From: Streptomyces sp. NBRC 110035
GTDB taxonomy: Bacteria > Actinomycetota > Actinomycetes > Streptomycetales > Streptomycetaceae
Direction of reading: 5' to 3'
DNA length: 64,000 bases
Assembly (NCBI RefSeq): GCF_000829695.1
Contig: NZ_BBNN01000023.1
Coordinates: 1-64,000 of the forward strand
The translations under genes were made by a program, and so were the position numbers. The notes below the pieces were generated by a model, which was not told the origin of the DNA, made no database searches, and saw nothing but the letters and a program-made list of their open reading frames with translations. Below, piece by piece: positions 42,828 to 50,973 of this stretch (within the stretch, counting starts at the first letter, position 1; each line of letters opens with the position of its first letter).

Positions 42828-43403
42828 TCAGACGTTGACGCCGAAGTCCTGGGCGATGCCCGTCAGACCCGAGGCGTAGCCCTGGCCGACGGCGCGGAAC
42901 TTCCACTCGGCGCCGTTGCGGTACAGCTCGCCGAAGACCATGGCGGTCTCGGTGGCCGCGTCCTCGGACAGGTCGTAGCGGGCGATCTCGGTGCCGCCGG
43001 CCTGGTTGAGGATGCGGATGTACGCGTTGCGCACCTGGCCGAAGTTCTGGCTGCGGTTCTCGGCGTCGTAGATCGAGACCGGGAAGACGATCTTGTCGAC
43101 GTCCGCCGGGAGACCGGCCAGGTTGACGTTGATCTGCTCGTCGTCGCCCTCGCCCTCACCGGTGCGGTTGTCGCCGGTGTGGACGATGGTGCTGTCCGGG
43201 GTCTGCTTGTTGTTGAAGAAGACGAAGTGACCTTCCGAGTACACCTTGCTCTGCGGGTTGACCGCGATCGCGGAGGCGTCGAGGTCGAAGTCCGTGCCGG
43301 TGGTGGTGCGGACGTCCCAGCCGAGGCCCACGGTGACGGCGGTCAGGCCCGGAGCCTCCTTGGTGAGCGAGACGTTGCCACCCTTGGACAGGCTTACAGC
43401 CAT
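42828..43403 (-). CDS. TerD-family stress protein
   Basis: This 191-residue protein starts at ATG 43403 ([20 protein letters not shown]). It has the TerD beta-sandwich with paired calcium sites: [55 protein letters not shown] and [20 protein letters not shown] ending. Streptomycetes carry many paralogues tied to tellurite, calcium and development. No other ter genes are adjacent, so it is a solitary copy. The symbol is left blank because paralogues cannot be told apart here. Confidence 0.93.
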   Translation of the reverse strand: MAVSLSKGGNVSLTKEAPGLTAVTVGLGWDVRTTTGTDFDLDASAIAVNPQSKVYSEGHFVFFNNKQTPDSTIVHTGDNRTGEGEGDDEQINVNLAGLPADVDKIVFPVSIYDAENRSQNFGQVRNAYIRILNQAGGTEIARYDLSEDAATETAMVFGELYRNGAEWKFRAVGQGYASGLTGIAQDFGVNV

Positions 43404-43548
43404 TGTTGGGAGTCCCTTCCCTCGTGTACGTACGGCTACGAAGCTACAGCTACCTCCTTGAACGCGAGAGGAGCACGCGAGGTTCCAGGTGGCTTTACTT
43501 TCTTTACCCGGGATATTCGGGTGACGTGGACCGGTCGGGGGAGGGACG

Positions 43549-44019
43549 ATGGACGGCATGTCCGGTCCCCGTCGGGGGTCTGGGGGGCGGTTCCCCAGAG
43601 CTCTCAGTATCCGCGGCTCCGTCCTCCTGCCCGAGGCCGAGCTCATGTGGCGTTTCTCGCGCTCGTCGGGGCCCGGCGGGCAGCACGTGAACACCACCGA
43701 CTCGCAGGTCGAGCTGCGTTTCGACCTCGCCGCCACCCAGGCGCTGCCCGAGGTGTGGAAACAGCGGGTGCTGGAGCGGCTGGCGGAGCGGCTGTCCGAC
43801 GGTGTCGTCACCGTCCGGGCCTCCGAGCACCGTTCCCAGTGGCGCAACCGGGAGACCGCCGCCGTGCGCCTCGCGGCGCTTCTCGCCGAGGCCACCGCGC
43901 CCCCGCCCCGGCCCCGCAGGCCGACCCGCATCCCGCGCGGCATCAACGAACGCCGGCTGCGGGAGAAGAAGCAGCGCTCGGAGACGAAGCGGGGGCGCTC
44001 CTCGCGGGACTGGGGGTGA
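43549..44019 (+). CDS. arfB: Class I release-factor-domain protein, ArfB-like (GGQ)
   Basis: This 156-residue protein starts at ATG 43549 with GGAGGG upstream; ATG 43558 is an alternative. It has the peptidyl-tRNA hydrolysis loop [20 protein letters not shown] with the catalytic GGQ, then [20 protein letters not shown], and a basic C-terminal tail ([20 protein letters not shown]) like the ArfB/YaeJ tail that enters the empty mRNA channel of stalled ribosomes. It lacks codon-recognition domains. A stalled-ribosome rescue role follows from the family. Confidence 0.9.
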   Translation: MDGMSGPRRGSGGRFPRALSIRGSVLLPEAELMWRFSRSSGPGGQHVNTTDSQVELRFDLAATQALPEVWKQRVLERLAERLSDGVVTVRASEHRSQWRNRETAAVRLAALLAEATAPPPRPRRPTRIPRGINERRLREKKQRSETKRGRSSRDWG

Positions 44020-44077
44020 CCGGCGCGGGGCGGAGCGCCTCGCTTTCCGCCGGGCCGGGAGACGTAGCACTGCTCTT

Positions 44078-44466
44078 GCCGCCCCGGGCGCGGATCCGGT
44101 CGGCGACCGCCTCCCCGGCGAAGCGGCCGTAGCCCTTGCCCTGTTCCTCGGCCCCCCGACTCTCGACTGCGCTCGAGCCGGGAGGCAACCCCACCGTTCA
44201 GCCGCCACAGGCCCGAGCGGACGACGCTGCCGTCGGTCGTGCCAGTTGATGTCGAGGAAGGCCGTCAGGAAGCCGACCGCGCGGTCACCGTCCATGATCA
44301 GGCGGAGCCGGGGTGGACGTATGCCTCGGCGAGGGACTTCACGACCGAGGGACTTCACGACCGGGGCGACCGCGAACTCCTGGTCGGGGCGGACGCGTAG
44401 GCCGAGGGCGGCGTCGAGGTTTTCCGAGGTGATCTCTTCGGGGCGGGGAGGTGTGGTCTTCGTCAC
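44078..44466 (-). pseudogene. Decayed GNAT N-acetyltransferase gene
   Basis: From GTG 44466 the frame starts well (VTKTTPPRPEEITSENLDAA, QEFAVAPVVKSL). Its frame is broken by an exact 16-bp tandem duplication (44330-44345 and 44346-44361). Downstream pieces in other frames still read [28 protein letters not shown] and [20 protein letters not shown], the acetyl-CoA-binding region. Further damage includes a GC-rich hairpin insert near 44150-44190 and loss of the C-terminus. It is clearly a former acetyltransferase, no longer functional. Confidence 0.8.
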
Positions 44467-44567
44467 CCGGGCGGCGTAGGTTCGCTCTTTCCGTTCGGTA
44501 AAAGGAACGTCCGGTTCGGGGAGTTCGGGAGGCGGCGGGGGAGGGTCCCGGGGAGGGCTCGGGCGGC

Positions 44568-45152
44568 TCAGGCCAGGTGGCGGTAGCGGCCCCGGAAGTA
44601 GGCCAGCGGCCCGCCGTCCGCGCTGGGTACGTCCGCCGTCAGGACGCGGCCGATCACCAGGGTGTGGTCGCCGGCCGGCACCCGCTGCTCGGTGCGGCAC
44701 TCCAGGGTGGCGAGGGCGCCGCCGACCAGGGGGGCGCCGCTGTGCTCGCCCCGCACGTACGGGATGTCCTCGAAGAGGAGGCGGTCGCTGATCCGGCCCT
44801 TCATCGCGAAGCGGCCCGCGATGTGCCGCTGGCTCTCGGACAGCACCGACACCGACCACAGTGGCTGCTCGTCGAGCAGGTCGTCCATGCGGGAGCCCTC
44901 GCGCAGGCTGACCAGCACCAACGGCGGGTCCAGGGACACCGACAGGAACGCGGTCGCGGTCATGCCGACGTCCTCGCCGGCCGGTGCCCGCGGGTCGTCC
45001 GGGTCCAGCGGCGGCTCCTGCGCGGTCACCAGGACCACGCCGGCGGCCAGACGGGACATGGCTGCACGGAACTCGTCGTTGCTCACCCCCTCAGCATGCC
45101 GGGCGGCGGGCACAGGGGTGATCGTGGGCGGGGGTACGGGAATGTTCGGCAC
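44568..45152 (-). CDS. Flavin reductase-like (FMN-binding) protein
   Basis: This 194-residue protein has the flavin-reductase split-barrel signature: FRAAMSRLAAGVVLVTAQEP, VGMTATAFLSVSLDPPLVLV, SVSVLSESQRHIAGRFAMKG and a zinc-free C-terminal strand LAYFRGRYRHLA. Such proteins supply reduced FMN to two-component monooxygenases or act as small oxidoreductases. No monooxygenase partner is adjacent. GTG at codon 23 (VSNDEFRAAM) may be the true start, since the first 20 residues are Pro-rich and not conserved-looking. Confidence 0.87.
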   Translation of the reverse strand: MPNIPVPPPTITPVPAARHAEGVSNDEFRAAMSRLAAGVVLVTAQEPPLDPDDPRAPAGEDVGMTATAFLSVSLDPPLVLVSLREGSRMDDLLDEQPLWSVSVLSESQRHIAGRFAMKGRISDRLLFEDIPYVRGEHSGAPLVGGALATLECRTEQRVPAGDHTLVIGRVLTADVPSADGGPLAYFRGRYRHLA

Positions 45153-45380
45153 GCCGGAAACGCTAGTCTCCGCTCCGTACGCACCGCATCAGGCCTCCGC
45201 CCGAGCGGGGACCTAGGACCAGCGGCGGACTCCGTCGTTCCACGGGCGCGGGCGGGCGGCCACGGGCCGGACCCCGTGGAGGGGCCGCGGAATGCGCGGG
45301 CGGCACATGCCGCGCATTCGGCATTTCCGGTGAGGAGCCGGAGAAACCGCGGAAAGGCCTCTCAATTGTTCACGTTTGGT

Positions 45381-45396
45381 TGTGACTTGAGTCACA
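45381..45396. promoter_or_regulatory. Crp/FNR-type operator (TGTGA-N6-TCACA)
   Basis: TGTGACTTGAGTCACA matches the Crp half-site consensus on both sides without mismatch. Streptomyces has a Crp protein acting in germination and antibiotic control; binding here is inference. Confidence 0.5.
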
Positions 45397-45410
45397 AGAT
45401 ACGATAATCG

Positions 45411-45425
45411 TTGACCCTGTGTACC
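45411..45425 (+). promoter_or_regulatory. BldD-like box upstream of cdgB
   Basis: TTGACCCTGTGTACC fits the published BldD pattern nTnACnC(A/T)GnGTnAn at every defined position but one. cdgB is a known BldD target in S. coelicolor, as I recall, so this is probably the functional site. Confidence 0.6.
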
Positions 45426-45481
45426 GAGTGGGCAGCGCGCTGTGATTCAGTGGCTGGAAAGACTGCCAGGACGATACGCCG

Positions 45482-47212
45482 ATGAGAACGCTTGATTCGC
45501 CGCGAGGTCCCGGGGGGAGGGTGAGCATGGAGGCCGAGTCGGAGCCCTACGTCCGCCTTGCTTCCCTGCGGCAACTGCACCGGGGCATGGCCGACATGAA
45601 CACGGCCCGCAGCCTGGCCGACACCCTCCAGACCGTCGCCGACGGTGTCGTCGACGCCCTCGGGTACGAACTGGCCTGCGTCAACCTCGTGCGCCCCGAC
45701 GGCGACCTGGTCGTCGCCGCGTTCTCGGGCAACGCGGCCGCGGAGGCCCTCATCACCGGCCGGGTCGGCTCGCGCGAGTCCTGGGAGCGCCGCCTCTCCA
45801 TGGGGGAGAGCTGGGGCGACCTGATCTTCATCCCGCACACCGAGGGCTGGGTCCTCGACGACGACGACGTCCCGCAGTGGTACACCGACGGCCCCGCCCC
45901 GCGCTTCGAGGACGAGTGGCACCCCTCCGACCGGCTCTTCGCCCCGATGTACGCCCCCGGCCCGCAGGGCGGCGGGGCCGGCGAACTGGTCGGCGTGCTC
46001 TCCGTGGACCGCCCGCGCAACGGCCGGCTGCCCGGCGCCTGGGGCCGCGAAGCGCTCCAGATGTACGCCTTCCAGGCCGCCATCGCGATCAGCAACGCCC
46101 GGCTGCGTTCCAACATGCAGCGCGCCCTGGTGCGCCTCGAGCGCGAGCAGCAGGCCCTGCGCGCCAGCGAGGAGAGCTTCCGGCAGGCCTTCGAGTACGC
46201 CCCGTCCGGCATGGCCGTCGCCGAGATGGGCGGCGACCAGCACGGCCGCATCCTGCGCACCAACGACGCGCTGTGCCGGCTGCTCGGCCGCCCCGCCTCC
46301 GCGATGCGCCGCTACTCCTTCTCCGACCTCGTGCACCCCGAGGACATCGGCACGCTGCTGCGGACCTCCGCCGAGGGCGGCCGCGCCGAGCTGCGGCTGG
46401 CCCGCCGGGACGGCACCTACGTGTGGGTGTCCCTGCGCAACTCCGTCGTCGCCGACGCGGCCGACGGGCCGCGCTTCCTGCTCAGCCACGTCGAGGACAT
46501 AGAGGACCGCAAGCGCCGCGAGCTGCACCTCGCGCACCGCGCCTCCCACGACTCCCTCACCGGCCTGCCGAACTCCGCCGAGCTGCGCGCCCGGCTCTCC
46601 GCCCGCCTGTGCCGGCAGCGCCCGTCGGTGCTGCCCGCAGCGGTCGACGAGGCCATGGCCGCCTTCGAGTCCTTCGACTCCCAGGACGCCGCCCACGGTC
46701 CGCCCGCCTTCGACCGCGGTCACGACTTCGACTTCCCGCCCGAGGGCGAGGGGCTCGAGGGCTACGACCACCATGTGCACGCCATCGCCCCCGACGGCGA
46801 CCGCGACGACGGCGCCAAGGGCCTCGCGGTGCTCTTCTGCGACCTCGACGGCTTCAAGTCGATCAACGACCGGTTCGGGCACAACGCGGGGGACGCGGTG
46901 CTCATAGAGGTCGCCCGCCGGCTCAGCAACGGCGTCCGGGACGGCGACACCGTCGCCCGGCTCGGCGGCGACGAGTTCGTGATCCTCGCCAACGGGCTCG
47001 GCCGGGCCGACGCCCAGGACCTCGCCGTGCGGCTGCGCAACGAGATCATCCAGCCCATCCGGGCCGAGGGACGGGCCGTGCGGGTCGGCGCCAGCTTCGG
47101 CATCGGATGGGCCCACTGCGGGATGACGGCGGACGAGGTGCTGAAGTCCGCCGACGAGCGGATGTACGTCGAGAAACGATCTCGTCCCAAACAGCATCGG
47201 CGGGCGGGATGA
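45482..47212 (+). CDS. cdgB: CdgB-type diguanylate cyclase (GAF-PAS-GGDEF)
   Basis: This 576-residue protein makes c-di-GMP. A GAF domain covers ~30-220 (ARSLADTLQTVADGVVDALG ... MYAFQAAIAISNARL), a short coiled linker (LVRLEREQQALRASEESF) leads to a PAS/PAC unit (~236-350, FEYAPSGMAVAEM, SHVEDIEDRKRRELHLAHRA), then GGDEF. The catalytic site is VARLGGDEFVILANG, with an RxxD inhibitory site (RDGD) exactly five residues before GGDEF, so product inhibition is expected. The GGDEF domain carries an unusual ~60-residue acidic/His insert after LSARLCRQRPSVLP. It is soluble. c-di-GMP controls streptomycete development through BldD. Confidence 0.93.
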   Translation: MRTLDSPRGPGGRVSMEAESEPYVRLASLRQLHRGMADMNTARSLADTLQTVADGVVDALGYELACVNLVRPDGDLVVAAFSGNAAAEALITGRVGSRESWERRLSMGESWGDLIFIPHTEGWVLDDDDVPQWYTDGPAPRFEDEWHPSDRLFAPMYAPGPQGGGAGELVGVLSVDRPRNGRLPGAWGREALQMYAFQAAIAISNARLRSNMQRALVRLEREQQALRASEESFRQAFEYAPSGMAVAEMGGDQHGRILRTNDALCRLLGRPASAMRRYSFSDLVHPEDIGTLLRTSAEGGRAELRLARRDGTYVWVSLRNSVVADAADGPRFLLSHVEDIEDRKRRELHLAHRASHDSLTGLPNSAELRARLSARLCRQRPSVLPAAVDEAMAAFESFDSQDAAHGPPAFDRGHDFDFPPEGEGLEGYDHHVHAIAPDGDRDDGAKGLAVLFCDLDGFKSINDRFGHNAGDAVLIEVARRLSNGVRDGDTVARLGGDEFVILANGLGRADAQDLAVRLRNEIIQPIRAEGRAVRVGASFGIGWAHCGMTADEVLKSADERMYVEKRSRPKQHRRAG

Positions 47213-47329
47213 ACCGCAGTTCAGCCGGTTGACGCGGTCGGAGCCACCCGTTCGGGGCACGCGAAGCGGGTAGGCTCGCCTTCCTCACCACCCGTACCGC
47301 ATTCGATCCGCAGCTAGGAGTACCAAGGG

Positions 47330-48268
47330 ATGACGCCCGGCAACAACGGCGCGAGCACGCCCGAGGACGACGACCCGTTCGGCTACCTCTACGCCGACGG
47401 GCAGGCCAACGGAGCCCAGCCGCCGTCCGGGGGCTACGGCTATCCGAACTCGGTCAACCGGGTGCGGGCGGTCGGTACGCGTCAGTACGGCCAGCAGGGC
47501 CCCGCGGCGCAGGCGCCGCAGCAGCAGGGGACGTACGGCCAGCCGAACGCGAACTACGCGGCACCGGAGACGCTGCCCGGCGGCTCCTCGCAGCTGCCCG
47601 GCAACCGCGGCGGTCACGGTGGTGGCGGCCGGGGCCGCGGCCCGAACACCAAGGGCCTGCTCATCGGCGCCGTCGCGGTGCTCGCCGCGGTGGTCGTCGG
47701 CATCAGCCTGGCGATGATCGGCGGCGACGACGAGGACGACAAGAGCGGCAACCAGGCCGACTCGACGCCGACCCAGTCCCAGCCCACCGGGGAGAGCAGC
47801 CCCTCGGCGAGCGGTGACGAGGAAGAGGAAGCGGCCGAACTGCCGACGATCGACGCCAAGGCGCTGCGCCTGGGCGGCGAGGCGACCCTCGCGCAGGACG
47901 TCGAGGGCGCGCAGTCCGACGGCGGCATCTACGTGGCGAACCTCAACAAGCCGGGTTCCTCGGTCACCTGGACGGTCGACGGCATCCCGAAGGACGGCAC
48001 CTACACCGTCTTCGTGCGCTACAGCACCACCGACGACCCCCAGTCGATGACGCTCACCGTCAACGGCAAGGAGTTCGGCTCCAAGCTCAACATGGACAAC
48101 TTCGCCCGTGCCGAGGACGGCGACTTCGCGAAGGGCTGGACCCAGACCTTCGCGTGGCCCACGCTCAACAAGGGCACCAACACCCTCTCGGTCTCCTGTG
48201 CCGACGGCGACAAGTGCAACGTCCTGCTGGACCAGCTGTCGCTGAAGGAAGGCCAGGTCAAGAAGTAG
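47330..48268 (+). CDS. Membrane-anchored CBM6/35-like carbohydrate-binding protein
   Basis: This 312-residue protein has a disordered Gln/Gly/Pro/Tyr-rich cytoplasmic part (~1-105), a single membrane segment (TKGLLIGAVAVLAAVVVGIS), an acidic Ser/Thr linker and a C-terminal beta-sandwich (~170-312). The latter (GGEATLAQDVEGAQSDGGIY, VTWTVDGIPKDGTYTVFVRY, TFAWPTLNKGTNTLSVSC, LLDQLSLKEG) resembles CBM6/CBM35 modules that bind glycans with calcium. A cell-surface glycan-binding role is inferred. It follows cdgB by 117 bp on the same strand. Confidence 0.75.
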   Translation: MTPGNNGASTPEDDDPFGYLYADGQANGAQPPSGGYGYPNSVNRVRAVGTRQYGQQGPAAQAPQQQGTYGQPNANYAAPETLPGGSSQLPGNRGGHGGGGRGRGPNTKGLLIGAVAVLAAVVVGISLAMIGGDDEDDKSGNQADSTPTQSQPTGESSPSASGDEEEEAAELPTIDAKALRLGGEATLAQDVEGAQSDGGIYVANLNKPGSSVTWTVDGIPKDGTYTVFVRYSTTDDPQSMTLTVNGKEFGSKLNMDNFARAEDGDFAKGWTQTFAWPTLNKGTNTLSVSCADGDKCNVLLDQLSLKEGQVKK

Positions 48269-48647
48269 AGGCCGCCGGCACGGGGCGGAACCCGCCCCGG
48301 CCCGCGGGGCAGACCCCGGGCTGTTCCGGCCCGGCTCGTGAACACCGTCCCGGGCGGCAGGTCCTCGTAGGTCTCGTGGTCGGACTCGCTCGCCGCCGGG
48401 GCCGGTACGGCCACCGCGGGCAGGGCCGCTGCCCGGCCGGGACGGTCCGGCCACGGCAGGTGCCCCGCCAGGCCCGACGGCAGGTACGCGACAGGTGATG
48501 TCGGGCGTGGTGTTCAGCATGGCCGTGAGGGGCGCCGGGCCGCCTCCCGCGGTGATTCCGGCCCGTGACCGTGTCGAAGAGACGCCCGTCCGGGCCGCCC
48601 CGTCGGAGGGCCCGGCCGGTGCCTCGAACCCGACAGGGCGGGGCGGG
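48269..48647. other. 379-bp spacer between CBM-like gene and nagA
   Basis: A short hairpin (CGGGGCGG 48281-48288 with CCGCCCCG 48292-48299) probably ends the upstream gene. The rest contains open but unconvincing frames; the one near 48300-48420 minus (SESDHETYEDLPPGTVFTSR) could be an old coding remnant, but I recognise no family. Confidence 0.45.
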
Positions 48648-49826
48648 TCAGCCCGGTTGGGGGGAGAGCACCCATTCGCCCTGGCGCATCACGCCCTTGA
48701 GGGTGAAGTCCGCGTCGAGGACCACGAGGTCGGCGTCCTTGCCGGGTTCCAGGGAGCCGATCCGGTCGTCCATGCCCAGCAGCCGGGCCGGGTTGGCGGA
48801 CAGGGCGGCGACCGCGTGTTCGACGGGCAGCCCGTCGACGGTCACCGCCCGCTTCAGGGCGCGGTCCAGGGTGAGCGTCGAGCCCGCGATGGAGCCGCCC
48901 TCCACCAGCCGGGCCACCCCGTTGGCGACCTCGACCTCCAGTGGGCCGAGCATGTAGCGGCCGTCGCCGAAACCGGCCGCGTCCATCGCGTCCGTGACGA
49001 ACGCCACCCGCGCGGGGCCCGCGTGACGGAACGCCAACCGGAGCGCGGCCGGGTGCAGATGGGTGCCGTCGTTGATCAGCTCGACCGTGACCCGCTCGTC
49101 CTCCAGCAGGGCGGTGACCGGGCCGGGGGCGCGGTGGCCGAGCGCCGGCATGGCGTTGAAGAGGTGGGTCGCGACGGTGGCGCCCGCGTCGACGGCGGCC
49201 ACGGTCTGCTCGTACGTCGCGTCCGTGTGGCCGACGGCCGCGATCACGCCGTGCTCGGCCAGCAGGCGTACGGAGTCGAGGCCGCCCGGCAGTTCGGTGG
49301 CCAGGGTGAGCATCTTCGCCCGGCCGCGGGCGGCGTCGATCAGCTTGCGGACCTCCGCCGGGTCGGGGTCGCGCAGCAGTTCCTCGGAGTGCGCGCCCTT
49401 GCGGCAGGGTGAGATGAACGGCCCCTCGAAGTGGACGCCGGCGATGTCGCCCTGCTCGGCCAGTTCCGCGAGCAGGCCCGCGCGCCGGGTGAGGAAGCCC
49501 AGGTCGCCGGTGACGGTCGAGGCGAGCAGGGTGGTGGTGCCGTGCAGGCGGTGGGTGTGGATGCCCTTGAGGACCTCGTCGACCGTGCCGGAGGTGAAGG
49601 ACGCGCCGCCGCCGCCGTGGTTGTGGAGGTCGACGAAGCCGGGCAGCAGCCAGTGCCCGGTCAGGTCGAGCGTCTCGGCGTTCCCGGGGGCCCCGCGATT
49701 TCCGGCGGAGGCGTTCGCGGGGGCCGTGGCGACGATCCGGGTGCCCTCGACGGTCACGCGGCCGTTGTCCACGGTTCCGGTGGGCAGGACCACCCGGGCA
49801 CCGGCGAGAACCTTGGTGGGGGCCAT
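48648..49826 (-). CDS. nagA: NagA, N-acetylglucosamine-6-phosphate deacetylase
   Basis: This 392-residue amidohydrolase removes acetate from GlcNAc-6-P. Metal and substrate motifs are HWLLPGFVDLHNHGGGGASF, IAGVHFEGPFISPCRKGAHS (metal-binding Glu), IAAVGHTDATYEQTVAAVDA, VATHLFNAMPALGHRAPGPV, VELINDGTHLHPAALRL and VAFVTDAMDAAGFGDG. Its ATG overlaps the stop of the upstream kinase gene (TGATG) with GGAGG inside that gene, so the two are translationally coupled in a nagK-nagA operon. Confidence 0.96.
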   Translation of the reverse strand: MAPTKVLAGARVVLPTGTVDNGRVTVEGTRIVATAPANASAGNRGAPGNAETLDLTGHWLLPGFVDLHNHGGGGASFTSGTVDEVLKGIHTHRLHGTTTLLASTVTGDLGFLTRRAGLLAELAEQGDIAGVHFEGPFISPCRKGAHSEELLRDPDPAEVRKLIDAARGRAKMLTLATELPGGLDSVRLLAEHGVIAAVGHTDATYEQTVAAVDAGATVATHLFNAMPALGHRAPGPVTALLEDERVTVELINDGTHLHPAALRLAFRHAGPARVAFVTDAMDAAGFGDGRYMLGPLEVEVANGVARLVEGGSIAGSTLTLDRALKRAVTVDGLPVEHAVAALSANPARLLGMDDRIGSLEPGKDADLVVLDADFTLKGVMRQGEWVLSPQPG

Positions 49827-50839
49827 CAGGTGGTTACCTCCGAAGGGTAGGGAGAGGAGGCGGCCGAGGGGTCCGTGGCGGAGTCGGTCGCGGGGGCGGC
49901 GGGGGCGGCGGGGGCGGCGGGGGTGGTGAGGAGGTCACGGGCGAGGAGGCCCGCGCCCAGGCATCCGGCGGTGTCCCCGAGGGCCGCGGGGACCAGGGAC
50001 GGCAGTTTCTGGAAGGTGACCCGTTGCCGGACGGCCTCCCGCAGCGGCGTGAACAAGGTTTCCCCGGCCTCGGCCAGCCCGCCACCGATGATCAGGGTGC
50101 GGGGGTCCAGCAGGGTGAGCGCGGTGACCAGCCCGTCGGCGAGCGCGTCGACCGCCTCCCGCCAGACCTTCCGGGCCCGTACGTCGCCCGACTCCACGGC
50201 TTCGGCGCAGCGGGCCGCGTCCGCGTCCGGGGCGCCGCAGGCCGCCGCCCACGCCTCGCCGACCGCCGCCGCGGAGGCGTACCGCTCCAGGCAGCCGCGC
50301 TGACCGCACGGACAGGGAACGCCGCCGGGCCGTACCACGATGTGACCGATCTCGCCCGCGAAGCCGTGCGCGCCCGCCTCCACCCGGCCGTCGATGCCGA
50401 TGGCGCCCGCGATGCCGGTGCCCAGCGGCACGAACAGGAACCGGTCGGCGCCCCGGCCCGCCCCGATGCGGCCCTCGGCGAGCCCGCCGGTGCGCACGTC
50501 GTGGCCGAGGGCGACCGGGATGCCGCCGAGCCGCTGTGCGAGCAGCGCGCGCAGCGGGAGGTCGCGCCAGCCGAGGTTGACGGAGTAGACGGCGACGCCC
50601 CGCGTCTCGTCGACGATGCCGGGGACGGCGAGGCCGGCGGCGGACGCGGGTTCGCCGAGGTGCTCGGCGCCGTGGGCGCGGAGGTCGGCGGCGAAGTCCA
50701 GGATTCCGGCCACGGCCGCGTCCGGGCCCCGGTCGCGCGCGGTGGCCCGGCGGGCCCGGTGCAGCAGCGTGCCGTCCGCTCCGACCAGGGCGGCCTTCAT
50801 CCCGGTGCCGCCCACATCGAGGGCGATGACATGTTCCAC
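49826..50839 (-). CDS. nagK: ROK-family sugar kinase, probable N-acetylglucosamine kinase
   Basis: Taken from GTG 50839 this is 337 residues (VEHVIALDVGGTGMKAALVG, with the phosphate-binding DxGGT). The catalytic region is VALGHDVRTGGLAEGRIGAG, the GxGxGxGG-like LFVPLGTGIAGAIGI, and the ROK zinc motif GGVPCPCGQRGCLERYASAA with HGFAGEIGHIVV. Coupling to nagA and the DasR-like site upstream point to GlcNAc rather than glucose. The C-terminal ~25 residues are an Ala/Pro/Ser tail. No strong ribosome site precedes the GTG. Confidence 0.88.
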   Translation of the reverse strand: MEHVIALDVGGTGMKAALVGADGTLLHRARRATARDRGPDAAVAGILDFAADLRAHGAEHLGEPASAAGLAVPGIVDETRGVAVYSVNLGWRDLPLRALLAQRLGGIPVALGHDVRTGGLAEGRIGAGRGADRFLFVPLGTGIAGAIGIDGRVEAGAHGFAGEIGHIVVRPGGVPCPCGQRGCLERYASAAAVGEAWAAACGAPDADAARCAEAVESGDVRARKVWREAVDALADGLVTALTLLDPRTLIIGGGLAEAGETLFTPLREAVRQRVTFQKLPSLVPAALGDTAGCLGAGLLARDLLTTPAAPAAPAAPATDSATDPSAASSPYPSEVTT

Positions 50840-50867
50840 GGAGGACAGTGTGACCCCGGGACCCACA

Positions 50868-50883
50868 AGAGGTCTAGTCCACT
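50868..50883. promoter_or_regulatory. DasR-responsive element (dre) between nagK and the sugar-binding gene
   Basis: AGAGGTCTAGTCCACT matches the dre consensus AGTGGTCTAGACCACT at 14 of 16 positions. A weaker second copy, CATGGTGTAGACCTTG (10 of 16), overlaps the region 50886-50901. DasR represses GlcNAc genes and is released by GlcN-6-P. Confidence 0.7.
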
Positions 50884-50973
50884 TACATGGTGTAGACCTT
50901 GATCCGATTATCGGAAAAGTTGGAAAAGTTTCGGAACGGATGGCGCGGAGCGCCGGAGCGGGAGCAAGCAGCA

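Larger units (their letters stand above)
45153..45481. other. 329-bp regulatory region upstream of cdgB
   Basis: The region contains a Crp-type palindrome (45381-45396), the small palindrome ACGATAATCGT (45401-45411) and a BldD-like box (45411-45425), all within 105 bp of the cdgB start. No coding frame is convincing. Confidence 0.6.

Noticed and set aside
43504..44859. 451-codon minus-strand frame joining GNAT pieces
   Set aside because: It only strings together the shifted GNAT frame with antisense of arfB and flavin reductase sequence; a continuous protein is not plausible.
45392..47260. 622-codon minus-strand frame over cdgB
   Set aside because: Mirror image of the cdgB coding sequence, with Val/Gly/Ala-rich low-complexity product and no ribosome site.
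48285..48520. Possible truncated gene between the CBM-like gene and nagA
   Set aside because: Two overlapping minus-strand frames exist but neither gives a recognisable motif; recorded only as a gap.
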